This document shows positions 16,234 to 28,000 of a DNA stretch of 64,000 bases, in pieces. Position numbers and translations under genes: made by a program. Under the pieces are notes generated by a model. The model did not search any database. It saw only the letters and a list, made by a program, of their open reading frames with translations, and was not told the origin of the DNA. The stretch spans positions 62,001 to 126,000 of the forward strand of contig USOX01000002.1 of NCBI GenBank assembly GCA_900556485.1, given 5' to 3'. The stretch is from an uncultured Dysgonomonas sp. (GTDB lineage: Bacteria > Bacteroidota > Bacteroidia > Bacteroidales > Dysgonomonadaceae). The stretch's first letter is position 1. Every line of letters starts with the position of its first letter.

Positions 16234-17883
16234 TTATTTTATCTCTTTAATAAGATCCTCATTCAATGTCTCTGGCAATTTTATATTATCATTTTTATTG
16301 CCACTTATATTTACCACCTCTGTTAACGAAGCAGGATATTCAAAATCTGACAAAGAGAAATTCTTCACATTTTTAAGAATCAATGCAGCACCTTGTTTAG
16401 GAACAATCTTCACATTCTTGAACTGTATATCTTTCGATTCTACAATCTCAGCTCCTATTGTTGCTGATATAACAACATTCTCTACATTTATATTTTCGAT
16501 ATTCTTTTCCGGCAATCCATTAAAAAACATCGCTCTACGCGCATTGCGAGAAGTCAGATTCTTAACATAAATATCCTTGAAAGCAGGAGTAGTTTCATCT
16601 ACTGCCGGTATAATTTCTTCTTTCGGAGTTGTATCTCCATCTTCTAATGATTCGCTGGCCGATTTACCACCATAATAAAGATCGAACAAGAATGAATCTG
16701 TTTCGATGTCAAACATATTTATATCCCGAATATAAATATTTTCTACTACACCACCTCGTCCTCTACAGCTTTTAAATCTTAAACCTACATCTGTTCCTAA
16801 GAACTGGCAATTAGCCACAGAAATATTTCTTACACTACCCGACATCTCACTGCCTACAACAAACCCTCCATGACCTTGAAATACTTTACAGTTGTCAATA
16901 AGGACATTTTCCGTAGGACGGTTACGTCGACGCCCGTCTTCGTCTTTTCCCGACTTTATACAAATAGCATCATCCCCTACATCGAATGTACTATTTACGA
17001 TGATAGAATTAACGCACGATTCCAAATCTAATCCATCGCCATTTTGGGCATAGCCTGGATTACGAACATATATATTATCTATAATTACATTCTCACACAT
17101 CAGTGGATGAATATTCCAACTTGGAGAATTTTCGAAAAGCACACCTTCCAATAATACATTCTTACACTCGATAAAACTGATCATTACCGGACGTAAAAAA
17201 TCTTTTATCTCTAACCATTGTGCTTCTGTCAAATCTTTTCGAGGTACATTCATGTCACTCATCTCCAGTCCTTTTAAAGAACCCTCAGATGGGAACCAAT
17301 AATTATCATCTTTAAGCACGCCTCCGGAGTTAATTACCTCTTTCCAATGCTTTTCTGTCACTTTTCCTTTTTTCAACGGACGCCAAGCCTCACCCGATCC
17401 GTTTATAGAACCTTCTCCTGTAATAGCTATATTTTCAAGGTTACGTCCCGAAATTGGCGACTGGCAACGACGTGTATCCAATCCTTCGAATACTGTATTT
17501 ACCAAAGGATATAAATCGAAATTGGCAGAGAATAAAATTAGTGCACCCTTCTCTAAATGCATATTAATATTCGACCGAAATACAATCGGTCCGGTATACC
17601 AAATACCAGAAGGAACAATTAATGTACCACCTCCTTTTTCCGACAAAGCTACCATTGCCTTTTCAAAGGCTTCAGTATTTAGCGTAACTCCATCTGAGAT
17701 TCCACCAAAATCTTTAACAGAAACCTGATTTGATGGGAAAACCGGACGTTGTACAACGGGCATTTCGAAAGGAAGACCGTTATAAAGATACTCATATTTA
17801 TACTCGTTATTTTGTGCGCATCCAAACTGAGACAAGATCAATAAGGATAAAATAAAATAGTGAGTTAATCTTACTTTTCTCAT
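16234..17883 (-). CDS. GH28 polygalacturonase
   Basis: I choose the ATG at 17881-17883 because a signal peptide ([24 protein letters not shown]) starts there; the longer frame opens with TTG at 17934. The Cys in FGC may be lipidated, though the lipobox is imperfect. The right-handed beta-helix has all GH28 marks: [21 protein letters not shown] with the catalytic Asp pair, [13 protein letters not shown] and [10 protein letters not shown]. The family hydrolyses alpha-1,4-galacturonan; bacterial surface-locus forms are often exo-acting. It is preceded by a 156-base gap to the lipoprotein gene. Confidence 0.94.
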   Translation of the reverse strand: MRKVRLTHYFILSLLILSQFGCAQNNEYKYEYLYNGLPFEMPVVQRPVFPSNQVSVKDFGGISDGVTLNTEAFEKAMVALSEKGGGTLIVPSGIWYTGPIVFRSNINMHLEKGALILFSANFDLYPLVNTVFEGLDTRRCQSPISGRNLENIAITGEGSINGSGEAWRPLKKGKVTEKHWKEVINSGGVLKDDNYWFPSEGSLKGLEMSDMNVPRKDLTEAQWLEIKDFLRPVMISFIECKNVLLEGVLFENSPSWNIHPLMCENVIIDNIYVRNPGYAQNGDGLDLESCVNSIIVNSTFDVGDDAICIKSGKDEDGRRRNRPTENVLIDNCKVFQGHGGFVVGSEMSGSVRNISVANCQFLGTDVGLRFKSCRGRGGVVENIYIRDINMFDIETDSFLFDLYYGGKSASESLEDGDTTPKEEIIPAVDETTPAFKDIYVKNLTSRNARRAMFFNGLPEKNIENINVENVVISATIGAEIVESKDIQFKNVKIVPKQGAALILKNVKNFSLSDFEYPASLTEVVNISGNKNDNIKLPETLNEDLIKEIK

Positions 17884-18039
17884 TATAATTTTGAGTTTTA
17901 CATTCATTAATCCTTTCGTAATTGTTTTCAGCAAAGGTTAAACCTGTAAAAAGGATAATAAAGTTTATTATTCAGTTATTCTTTTTTAATCATTCGCAGG
18001 ACTGTACCAACACAGCCCTGCATGATTATATTCACATTT

Positions 18040-19608
18040 TTATTGTATCCATCTAGGGTCACCTACTCGCACACTGGAGTTTCCGACAGTGAAGTCTCCA
18101 TTTGCTGCATTTTTGAATTCTGGATCAAAAGTTGTTTTGTTTCCAGTATCAGCACCAGACATGGTACTCGCGTCGAAATAGTTATTTCTATCAGAACTTG
18201 TCAGATTAGTAGAATTATGTTTCAATGCTCCAACTGTATTTGTTATTATATTATTTGTTAGAGTAACAGAATTATTTTTCCAACGGATATATAATAAACG
18301 ATATGTTGAGATATTTGAAACACCAACCAAAGTATTATTCGAAATAAGTACCGTTGGCGCTACTCCAGCAAAGGCTGAAGATTTATCATCTATACGGAAA
18401 AGATCGCGAGCCCCAACTGATTTATAAACTGTATTATTCGTAAATGTTACTGTTTTTGGTGTACCCGCACGACAATCAAAGAAATCTCCTCCATTACATT
18501 CTATGTTACTAAGTATACAATTATCTATAGTTACCGAATTCGCAACAGCTGCTACATTCAAATAAAGTAACCCTTTCAGATAGTTCTTAATCTCACATCC
18601 CACAATAGAAATATCACCATAATCTACACCTGCTGTATTAAACTGAATAGCCTGATCGCCATTTACTCCGTCCTTACCTATACCAGCACCATCCAAGATA
18701 ACATCCTTCAATTCAAGAGACACACCCGCTTCCATCGAAATAATAGTTTTCAATACAGGTTTATTCAATGATTTAGCAGCCTTAATTGAAATATTCTTAA
18801 TAATAGATAGTTTACTAACTGCATATTCCCCCGGCATCAGAGCAAATACATCATTATCATTTGCATTTGCAATAAGTTCAGATAGATTATCTGTAGGGAA
18901 TACTTGTATAGCATCGCCTAAATCAAGTGGTGTTACGAATGTTAATGTTCCGCGTACCTTACTACCATTCATTAAAACAGCAGTATATTTAGTTTCACTA
19001 ACCAATCCTTCGATAGTAACAGTACCATTGCTCACCTCTGTTGAAGTCACCGGATGAGTAATACTTCCTGGATTTACGACTATAGTTGTTGCCATTTCTC
19101 CTTTTGGCCAACGAAGAGTTACTCTTGTTTCTTCAAGGTCTTCATCACCTAAAGCATAAAATATTTGCTCTGCTTTTGTATTAAATGATTTGTTCTCTGA
19201 TGGATAAGACCATTCTGACTCAGGTTTTGCAGAAGACATAGCTTTGACACGAAGAAAATATTTAGTATTATCTTCTAATCCTGTTATTACAAATGGAGAT
19301 GAAGTGATAGTTTTATCTTCCCCATAAACCATACTACCATTACTTCCCATTGCTACGTCATTATACAATGTATCCTGACTTACTTCTATTATGTAATATT
19401 CAGTGCCTGGTGTTTTTGTCCATTTCAATTCTGCGGTATTTACATCTGCAGAAAGAGATATTGAAGATCCCAATACACTAAACAAACGATCGTAAGAACT
19501 ATCTACATCCCAATCATTTCCATCTGTACAAGAAACAGTGGTTAAGGTGGTCAGGAGTATTACTACTCCCAGACCTATTATATATTTAAACTTCTTCATT
19601 TTGTTCAT
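18040..19608 (-). CDS. PUL surface lipoprotein with FN3 and beta-helix, DUF4957-like
   Basis: A 522-residue lipoprotein (signal ending TTVSC, Cys27). Residues 45-150 look like a fibronectin type III domain (VNTAELKWTKTPGTEYYIIEV and LEDNTKYFLRVKA), a second FN3-like segment follows to about 225, and residues 240-510 are a beta-helix with repeated ISIVGCEIKN, VTIDNCILSN and VTFTNNTVYK rungs, matching the DUF4957/DUF5123 type. The place directly after susD is where surface glycan-binding proteins are encoded, so I infer pectin binding at the cell surface. No lyase-type catalytic residues are obvious. Confidence 0.75.
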   Translation of the reverse strand: MNKMKKFKYIIGLGVVILLTTLTTVSCTDGNDWDVDSSYDRLFSVLGSSISLSADVNTAELKWTKTPGTEYYIIEVSQDTLYNDVAMGSNGSMVYGEDKTITSSPFVITGLEDNTKYFLRVKAMSSAKPESEWSYPSENKSFNTKAEQIFYALGDEDLEETRVTLRWPKGEMATTIVVNPGSITHPVTSTEVSNGTVTIEGLVSETKYTAVLMNGSKVRGTLTFVTPLDLGDAIQVFPTDNLSELIANANDNDVFALMPGEYAVSKLSIIKNISIKAAKSLNKPVLKTIISMEAGVSLELKDVILDGAGIGKDGVNGDQAIQFNTAGVDYGDISIVGCEIKNYLKGLLYLNVAAVANSVTIDNCILSNIECNGGDFFDCRAGTPKTVTFTNNTVYKSVGARDLFRIDDKSSAFAGVAPTVLISNNTLVGVSNISTYRLLYIRWKNNSVTLTNNIITNTVGALKHNSTNLTSSDRNNYFDASTMSGADTGNKTTFDPEFKNAANGDFTVGNSSVRVGDPRWIQ

Positions 19609-19630
19609 TTTTAATCTTTTAACTCAGTAA

Positions 19631-21559
19631 TTAATTACTGTATCCATATGAATTCTGTATTTTTCCGTTAGATGCAGAAATAGTAGTAGAAGCTATTGGC
19701 ATCAGATAACGGTTTTTCACTGTACTATTCAATCCAGATGAAATGGAAGGAAGATTAGTCAATAGTTGAGTTTGAGTAGAGGCTGTCAATTCATCTCCAT
19801 AATATGTTTTACTATCTTGATAATCTGTAGTAACAGAAGGCACTGCATACCATGTCACACTCGACATATCAATAACTGTTTTCGAAGCATCTGTATAATT
19901 AAAATATATTTTTTTAGGATATACGTTTAGTTGACTTATATAATTCGCTTTAAATTCATCTATTTTCTTGCTTAACAAATTCCAACGAATCAAATCAAAT
20001 TTACGAAAACCTTCTCCGGCCAATTCCCATGCATTTTCATTTACAATAGCTTCAAAAAACTCTTCCTTATTTGCAGAAAGGCCCTTAATATAGTCATCAG
20101 ATATAGTTATATCTGCTTTGTCAAAAGCGCGTTTATGAACTTCTTCTAATGCTTTACGGGCTGTTAATCCTGCAGAATTGGTATGACTACCATCAGGACC
20201 AGCCAATTCATTCATAACCTCAGCATACATCAACAACACCTGTGGATAACGCATTCTTACAGTATTGATACCTGTCATATATTTTGTATTACCTGCAGCA
20301 ATTGCAGCTAAACGCCATTCATCATTCATCTTACGGATATCCCATTTTCCGCAATAGATACCAAATGGAGCATTACCTAACATCTCTTCTTTCAACACAC
20401 CACCAGTTTCTTTCAACTGAAGCTGAGCACAAGTTATATCACGACGTATATCTTTTGGATTATATGACCAGAATAAAGGTGCCGTCATTTTTTGTTTACC
20501 CGAAGAATTACCTTTATCTCCATAATGAGAACTGGCACCATTAATACGAACACCAATAGTATAACCAAGCTCACCACTCACACCTAATCCCATTGGAATT
20601 TCAAAGATATTTTCACGATAAGTTCTATCAAGAGTGCGTTGGTTTATTAAGTACCAATGATTTTCTACTGAAGGATTTATTGTATGAGTGTTATTTGTAA
20701 TAACAGCTGATAAATGCGTTAACGCCAATTCATACATAGCTTTACGAGTTGCATCATCACAACGTTGAGTTGGATAAGTAGGATCACTGTTTTCTGTTGC
20801 TGTTACATAACCATCTTTAGCTTTTTCACGGATAGCCCATCCACCGCGAGTCAGAGCTATATTTGCCAATAAAGCATGAGCATAACCCTTTGTTACACGT
20901 TCTGTAGTGTATTTAGAATTCTCGTAAGCCCAAGGAAGAAGTTCTATCGCTTCATCTAAATCAACCATCAATTGATCCATAATTACATCACGATCTGTTT
21001 TTTCCAGGTAAGCATTACTTAAGTCCGGCTTCGAAGATTCCATTTTCATGGGTATATCACCAAAGAAACGAATTAGGTCGAAATAAATCATAGCACGTAT
21101 AGCCAATGCTTCTCCTTTGAAGCGAAGCATAGCTCTTCCATCTGCACTTTCAGTCTGCGCTAAAGCACTATTATTAACACCTTCGATAGCAAGGTTTGCA
21201 TTTTCGATAATACCATACATATAATTCCAAAGACTAGCAATATTCGCCCATCCCGGATTTGCATTATAGTTCATATTACCACGTTCGTTGGAAGTATTTG
21301 TCGCATCCGAACCTAATCCATCGATTAACTCACAATCCGTATTTGTACCCCATATGATTGGAATATATTGCGAATATGTTTGGTCACGAGTCATTTCTCC
21401 ATAAAGTTTGTTTATGGCCAACTCCGTATAATATACCGATTCGTAAACGCTCGGATGTGTTTGTTCTGAAGGTGAAGTCTGATCCAGAAAATCTGAACAT
21501 GCAGAAAAGCCGAATATACCTGCAGATAATATTATTATTTTAGCTATATTTTTCATCAT
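19631..21559 (-). CDS. susD: SusD/RagB family outer-membrane glycan-binding lipoprotein
   Basis: A 642-residue lipoprotein (signal ending FGFSACS) of the SusD family. N-terminal SDFLDQTSPSEQTHPSVYES is the usual opening, followed by alpha-helical TPR-like repeats and the C-terminal block RYPQVLLMYAEVMNELAG with ELAGEGFRKFDLIRWN, which is diagnostic of RagB/SusD. It forms the lid of the SusC transporter and captures oligosaccharides. It starts 18 bases after susC and its partner genes point to pectic oligosaccharides as ligand. Confidence 0.96.
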   Translation of the reverse strand: MMKNIAKIIILSAGIFGFSACSDFLDQTSPSEQTHPSVYESVYYTELAINKLYGEMTRDQTYSQYIPIIWGTNTDCELIDGLGSDATNTSNERGNMNYNANPGWANIASLWNYMYGIIENANLAIEGVNNSALAQTESADGRAMLRFKGEALAIRAMIYFDLIRFFGDIPMKMESSKPDLSNAYLEKTDRDVIMDQLMVDLDEAIELLPWAYENSKYTTERVTKGYAHALLANIALTRGGWAIREKAKDGYVTATENSDPTYPTQRCDDATRKAMYELALTHLSAVITNNTHTINPSVENHWYLINQRTLDRTYRENIFEIPMGLGVSGELGYTIGVRINGASSHYGDKGNSSGKQKMTAPLFWSYNPKDIRRDITCAQLQLKETGGVLKEEMLGNAPFGIYCGKWDIRKMNDEWRLAAIAAGNTKYMTGINTVRMRYPQVLLMYAEVMNELAGPDGSHTNSAGLTARKALEEVHKRAFDKADITISDDYIKGLSANKEEFFEAIVNENAWELAGEGFRKFDLIRWNLLSKKIDEFKANYISQLNVYPKKIYFNYTDASKTVIDMSSVTWYAVPSVTTDYQDSKTYYGDELTASTQTQLLTNLPSISSGLNSTVKNRYLMPIASTTISASNGKIQNSYGYSN

Positions 21560-21577
21560 TATTTTTCTTCTTTTTTA

Positions 21578-24500
21578 TTAGAATGAAACATTTATGCCTG
21601 CTACAAATGAACGACTCTTTGGATATGAAGCATAGTCAACACCCGGAGTCATAGCATTTCTCTTACTACTTGTATCCACTTCCGGATCCGGACCTGAATA
21701 ATCAGTGATACATAGTAAATTATAGCCAGTCAAATAAACTCTCACATCTGACAAGAAAGCTTTCTTTATCCAATTTTTAGGAAAAGTATATCCAACAGTC
21801 AGTGTATTAAGGCGTAGGAATGAAGCGCTCTCCACAGCATAGTCTGTCAATTGCATAGTTGAAACACCTGCAGGATTATACATATTAGCACCTGTATTTA
21901 TTTCATTCAAACGTTGCACAAGAGCTTCTGCTCCTCCATAATAGCTCAAAGTAGTATTACTTGGACGACCTATATTTAACCCTGTTGCCGGATCAATCCA
22001 TGTATAACGGTTACCTAAAGCAAAGTCTTCGTTCAGATTATATCCTTTTGCTGATCCTTGATAGAACGAAAGAGCCAATTTACTACCATTAATAATCTTG
22101 TTTCCAAGAGAGTAGTTGCAGAATACGTTGAAGTCGAAGTTTCCAACATTACCATTGAAGCCAAAACCTCCGGTTACAGGAGCAATTGTATTACCCAACT
22201 TTTGTTTAAGTGGGTCACCATTTTCGTCACATTCAACTTTCAATGCTCCCGGATAATAATTACCTCCAGTGATTGTTGGACTCTTGTCTACAACACCATC
22301 TCTCAGTTTCCATGTTGTACCATCCAGTATCAACTCTCCATTAGGATTATTTACTGCATCATAAGCTGTGAAATATCCATTAGTCTTGTAGCCCCAAACT
22401 TCACCCAGACGTCCGCCTTTCTCTACACGGAAATCTTCGTATTTAGAAATAGTGCTACCTGCCCAGTTACTGCTTTGCCAAGGATTTTCTGTTGCCAGCT
22501 TGTCAATTTTATTTCTGTTATAAGATATATTAAAGTTGAAATTCAAACCAAAATTTCTCTGATCAACCAAAACTGTATTCAATGTCAATTCAACCCCTTT
22601 ATTTGAAGTCTGTCCAAAATTTTGATATTGATAGCTGTAACCTGTATTTGCAGGAATTTCCGTCCTCATCAACAAATCCTTAGTTGTGTTCCAATAGAAA
22701 TCCAAGGCTCCGGAAATACGGTTATTCCAAAAACCATAGTCAATACCTAAATTACGAGTAACTGTTGTTTCCCATTTCAAATCAGGATTATATAGATTAT
22801 CGCCTAATTCTAACATACTTGCACGATCTCCATCAAAGAACGGGGCTTTAGAAGAGTTGCTTGCCATCGAATATGTAGTAGTAATCAATCCTGAATTAAT
22901 ACGGTTATTTCCGGCTGTACCATAACTCAAGCGGAACTTCAAGTTAGATAGCCAATTACTAGTGCTTTTCATAAATTCTTCATCAGACATACGCCATGCG
23001 AATGCAGCAGAAGGGAAAACGCCCCATTGGTTGCCATCACCAAACTTACTGGAACCATCACCACGAAGTGTTGCAGTCAATATGTATTTATCCATCATGG
23101 TATAGTTAGCACGACCAAAAAAAGATACCATATTATCATCTGCAGAAATTGTTGTAACTGTAGGTAATGCTGTTCCAGCTGCCATATTAGCTTTAACCTC
23201 ATCTATAGTCATTGATGAATGGAAAGCTACAGATGTATTCTCAACCAATTTCTTCTTAGAACTAGAAACCTCGTGTCCCAATAATACATTCAGACGGTCA
23301 CGTCCATCAAACAATTTCTTATTATCATAAGTAATAGTATTTGCATTACGCCAATTTTGAGTAGTTGTTCTGTTCATCACAGCCTGAGGTTGCCCATTAT
23401 AATTCAATTTTGAATTTTGAACAGCATCTGAAGACCAAACCTGATCCGTGTCATCGTATTTCCATCCATAACCAAATTCAGTGCGAACAGTTACATTTTG
23501 GAACGGAGTCCAGTTTAACCCTGCATTGTAATTCTGATTGAATGTAGTACGTTTCTTATATGTCGCCAATATACGCTCTAATGGGTTCTTCTGAGATGAT
23601 GTACTATTTTCATCATCATCAGTATCATTAGTTAGTGGATTAATAGGACGGAAACGAGCTGAATTAGCAACGATTGAGTTCGCAGCATTCGATTCATTTG
23701 TATCAGCACCACCACTTAGACCATCAACAGTAGTATAACTTAATCGAGCATTGAAGTCTAGACTTAACCATTGATTTAGATTTGTATTAATTTTTGCATT
23801 AACATTATCTTTTCTGAATCCGGACCCGATCATGATACTCTTTTCCTCATTATGAGCATAACCTACATTATACTTTAAGTCCTTAGTACCACCACTTACA
23901 TTTACATTATACTGAACCTGATTTCCTGTACGTCCGAAGATTTCATCTTGATAATCTGTACCTTTTACCGATTTCCAAATATCTAAATCCTGAAAATCAC
24001 CATAATCAGTAGATCCTAACTCATATTGATAATAAGCATAATCATAAGGACTCATTACCTTATTCATCTTAGCAACTTTTCTTATACCAAAAGATGCTCC
24101 GAAATCTACTCTTGTTTTTCCTTCTTTACCACTTTTAGTTGTAATAATGATTACACCATTTGCTCCACGTGCTCCATATATAGCAGTAGAAGAGGCATCT
24201 TTTAAAATATCAATGCTTTGAATTTCAGAAGGAGCAATATCGCTAATACTTGATACCGGAAATCCATCCACAATATATAAAGGAGAGTTATCTTGCGATA
24301 GAGACCCCCCTCCACGTACGCGAATTTTAATATCAGCATCTGGAGAACCCTCTGTAGTTGTAATATTTACCCCAGCCAATTTCCCAGCCATAGCCTCTGT
24401 TACGCTTGATACCGGTACAGAAGAAATATCTTTTGCACTAAGAGAAGCAACAGCCCCTGTCAAGTCTTTCTTTTGTACTGTTCCATATCCGATTACAACT

Positions 24501-24826
24501 ACTTCGTCCAATTCGGAATACATGTCTTCCATTACGAAATTGAGAACATTGCCCGAGATTGGCTGCTCACTGGTTTTCATACCAATGTATGTAGCTGTCA
24601 AAACCTTGTCGTTATTACTAACCGAGATAGTATAATTACCGTCTAAGTCGGTCATTACACCTTTTGTTGTACCTTTAATAGAGATAGTCACTCCTATAAG
24701 AGGATCCCCTTGGGAGTCTGTCACTGTTCCTTTTATTTCTTTTTGCTGAGCATATACACTTTGCCCGCACAAAAGAAAAAACGAAATACAAATCAGAGAC
24801 AACGTTTTTCTTATCGCCTTTTGCAT
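21578..24826 (-). CDS. susC: SusC/RagA TonB-dependent outer-membrane transporter
   Basis: A 1082-residue protein. After the signal peptide (to about residue 26) comes a carboxypeptidase-regulatory-like domain (KEIKGTVTDSQGDPLIGVTI), the TonB box region DEVVVIGYGTVQKKDLTGAV near 107-126, a plug with YIVDGFPVSSISDI and GARGANGVIIITTK, and a long 22-strand barrel ending in VAGINVSF with terminal Phe. With SusD it imports pectin oligosaccharides into the periplasm using TonB energy. No STN domain is present, so it is not an anti-sigma-coupled type; control by the adjacent hybrid sensor fits. First gene of the minus-strand operon. Confidence 0.97.
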   Translation of the reverse strand: MQKAIRKTLSLICISFFLLCGQSVYAQQKEIKGTVTDSQGDPLIGVTISIKGTTKGVMTDLDGNYTISVSNNDKVLTATYIGMKTSEQPISGNVLNFVMEDMYSELDEVVVIGYGTVQKKDLTGAVASLSAKDISSVPVSSVTEAMAGKLAGVNITTTEGSPDADIKIRVRGGGSLSQDNSPLYIVDGFPVSSISDIAPSEIQSIDILKDASSTAIYGARGANGVIIITTKSGKEGKTRVDFGASFGIRKVAKMNKVMSPYDYAYYQYELGSTDYGDFQDLDIWKSVKGTDYQDEIFGRTGNQVQYNVNVSGGTKDLKYNVGYAHNEEKSIMIGSGFRKDNVNAKINTNLNQWLSLDFNARLSYTTVDGLSGGADTNESNAANSIVANSARFRPINPLTNDTDDDENSTSSQKNPLERILATYKKRTTFNQNYNAGLNWTPFQNVTVRTEFGYGWKYDDTDQVWSSDAVQNSKLNYNGQPQAVMNRTTTQNWRNANTITYDNKKLFDGRDRLNVLLGHEVSSSKKKLVENTSVAFHSSMTIDEVKANMAAGTALPTVTTISADDNMVSFFGRANYTMMDKYILTATLRGDGSSKFGDGNQWGVFPSAAFAWRMSDEEFMKSTSNWLSNLKFRLSYGTAGNNRINSGLITTTYSMASNSSKAPFFDGDRASMLELGDNLYNPDLKWETTVTRNLGIDYGFWNNRISGALDFYWNTTKDLLMRTEIPANTGYSYQYQNFGQTSNKGVELTLNTVLVDQRNFGLNFNFNISYNRNKIDKLATENPWQSSNWAGSTISKYEDFRVEKGGRLGEVWGYKTNGYFTAYDAVNNPNGELILDGTTWKLRDGVVDKSPTITGGNYYPGALKVECDENGDPLKQKLGNTIAPVTGGFGFNGNVGNFDFNVFCNYSLGNKIINGSKLALSFYQGSAKGYNLNEDFALGNRYTWIDPATGLNIGRPSNTTLSYYGGAEALVQRLNEINTGANMYNPAGVSTMQLTDYAVESASFLRLNTLTVGYTFPKNWIKKAFLSDVRVYLTGYNLLCITDYSGPDPEVDTSSKRNAMTPGVDYASYPKSRSFVAGINVSF

Positions 24827-25048
24827 AGTTTTTAGATTTATAATTCTACTGTTGTTAATAATTTTCTTTATTTTTATTCAATGGTTTTAATTAAATCTAA
24901 GAGTTATATAAAAATATTGGTATTAGAGTTTCATTTATAGTTTTGCTTAGTCAACTATAACATAGTGTTATTTCCGAGTGCAATTTAGTCGTAATTCTTT
25001 TATTATATAGGGGATAAAATATTTCAAATAGGGGGAGAGATTGACTTA
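24827..25048. promoter_or_regulatory. Divergent control region between susC and the hybrid sensor
   Basis: This 222-base AT-rich region must hold promoters for both directions. An inverted repeat TATAGTT-N10-AACTATA lies at 24936-24959, about 110 bases before each start, and could be an operator. GGGGGAGAGA at 25031-25040 lies 8 bases before the ATG at 25049 and could act as a ribosome site. I could not assign a clear TAnnTTTG box to susC. Confidence 0.5.
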
Positions 25049-28000
25049 ATGACAAAAAAAATAAATATCCCGAAAAAGTATTCTATTTTTGTACTAAATC
25101 CTAAATCAACCATGAGACCAAACTGTTTATACTACTTTTTAGTTAGTTTACTATTCAGTATATCATCTTTTGCTCAACAAAAATGTTTCTTCGAACATTA
25201 TGGGACAGAGGATGGTTTGCCGCAACATACGGTGATGAGTATACTACAAGACCGGAAAGGTTTTATGTGGTTTTCTACATGGAATGGATTGTGCCGTTTC
25301 GATGGATATAATTTCTACACCTACAGAATGCAACAAGGGGACAAATATCACATGAGGAGCAACCGTATAGACTTCATCATGGAGGATAAATATGGCTATA
25401 TATGGGCCCTCCCCTACGATATGGAACCACACCGATTTGACCCCCGTACCGAGCAATTCATGGGTATAAGATCTTTGCCCGGCTACAAAGACTTCAATTT
25501 TTCAGCTACCAAAATCATAAATACACCATCCGGAAAAATATGGCTTCTTTCGGAAAAGATGGGATGTGTAAATGTTGTTGATTCAACCTTCAATATTGAG
25601 CTATATAATATCGAAAATAAAAAAATAAATGGTAACTGTGTATACGATGTATTTGAAGACAAAGAATATAATTCATGGATATTAACAAACAATGGATTAT
25701 ACTCTGTTTCCAAAAACAGGGAAAATATCAACAGTTATTTTTCCGGAAAATCTACAGATTCTCAACCGGGTCAAAACTTTTATTCTGCAATAGAGGTTGA
25801 TGATAGTATTTGGTTTGGTTCGAGCAACGGCAGGGTCTGGATTTTTGATAAGAAAAGTGGACAACAAGATTTACTACAGACAGAAACTAAGGCAAATATA
25901 CGCTACCTCAAACAAATAGGATTAGACTATATATTAATTGCTACAGCCAATGATGGATTCTTTATCTATAACAGAATAACCGGAGGAATGGATAAATATG
26001 GAATATCCAATCTTCCTAATATGAAATCGAATCAAATCATTCACTGTTATGTCGATAAATCGGAAAATATCTGGTTTGAATTAGACTATGAGGGTGTAGC
26101 CAAATTCAATATAGAAACCCGAAGAATGAAACATTTCGAAATGAAAATAGAAAGTACAATCTCTACTGTATTTCCGTCTAACTTTTTCATTTTTGAGGAT
26201 AAAGGGAATAGATTATGGGTACATCCCAGAGGTGGAGGTTTCTCCTGGTACGATGCCAAGGAGGATAAATTAGTACCTTTCTATAACGAACCTTTCTCTC
26301 CTACATGGCGATTTTCGAATATAATGCATACTGCCTTCTCCGACAAACAGGGAAATCTTTGGCTAAGCACACGTTCTCATGGGCTGGATAAAGCAATATT
26401 CAATGATGATGTTTTTAAATCTATCATTGTAGACCCCAATATTCACTCCACAATAAACAATGATATACGAGCAATTTTTGAGGATAGCAAGCAAAAATTA
26501 TGGATATCTACCAAAAGGGGTAAAATTTTCGTATATGACTCTAACCATAACCAACTCGGTTACATTTGCAGCAACGGAAGAATTGAATCCGGAAATCCGC
26601 TGGAAGGCATAAGCTATTGCATCACCGAGGACAGCAACCAAAATATATGGATAGGAACCAAAGGAGAAGGAGTATACAAACTCATTCCGGAAAATGGACA
26701 TTATAAAATTGAGCACTTTAAACACAAAGAAGAAGATTTATACAGTTTAAGTCATAATAGTGTTTACTCTATATATGAAGATAATAAAAAACGCATTTGG
26801 GTAGGTACCTATGGCGGTGGTTTGAATCTGCTTGATGACAATGGCAAAAGATTCATCAATTACCGAAATAACCTTAAAAACTATCCGGCTCAGTATGGTT
26901 CTCAAATCAGAGTTATATCCGGCGACAAACACGGAAATATATGTGTAGGAACAACTTTGGGATTGATCATGTTTTCTGGCGATTTCAACAATATAAGCAA
27001 TGTAAAGTATAATTTCTTTACCCGTACGCCGGAAGATAAAAACAGCCTTAGCGATAACGATGTCTATGATATTTGTACTACACAAAAAGGCGAAACATAT
27101 CTTGCTACATTTGGTGGTGGCCTGAATAAAATAGTAACTGTGGACAACAAAGGATTCCCTACTAAATTCTCATCTTATACAACCAAAGACGGACTTCCTG
27201 CAGACGTTATACTTACACTAACTGAAGATACCAAAGGATTACTTTGGATTGCGACTGAAGGAAACCTCACAAAGTTTGATCCCGAGAAGGAATCATTCGA
27301 AACATATAGTGAAATTAACAGGTTAATAGATGGGCAAAATTTTTCGGAAGGTGCCAGGTGTATAGCAAAATCAGGCATCATTTATTTTGGTTATTCGAAA
27401 GGAGTTCTATCTATCGACCCTGATAACATCAATAAAAACACCTATAAGCCATATCTGGCCTTAACCAAATTCCAGATTGCAAATAAAGATGTTCCTATCG
27501 GGGAAAACTCCCCATTAAAAGGGAATATCGATGACCAAGACTATATCAAATTAAATCATAAACAGAATTTTATTAATATTGAATTCGTTGCTTTGGATTA
27601 TATCGAACCAAAGAGGATTACTTATGCATATAAGCTGGAGGGGTTCGACGAAGACTGGATCATTACTAAAAAACAACGGATTGCCAATTATACTAATTTA
27701 TCTCCCGGCAAATATACATTTAAAGTAAAGTCCACCAATAGCGATGGTATATGGGTCGATAATGAACATATATTAGATATTGAAGTTACACCTTCTTTCT
27801 GGCAAACGGGATGGGCGTATTTTCTTTATTTTATCCTTATTGTCGGTATATTGTATACTATACTGCGTGTCTTATTCGTATTTTACAGACTTCGGGATAA
27901 AGTAAAACTCGAACATGAGCAAACAGAGATGAAGACTCGTTTTTTCACCGACATTTCGCATGAGATTCGCACCCCCCTTACAATGATTGTATCCCCGGTG

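Noticed and set aside
22058..22606. 182-residue open frame on the plus strand inside susC
   Set aside because: Antisense to the conserved barrel of susC; no family likeness.
25049..25112. Frame before the HTCS signal peptide as a separate leader peptide
   Set aside because: It is in frame with the sensor and reads straight into it; it is either an N-terminal extension or untranslated.
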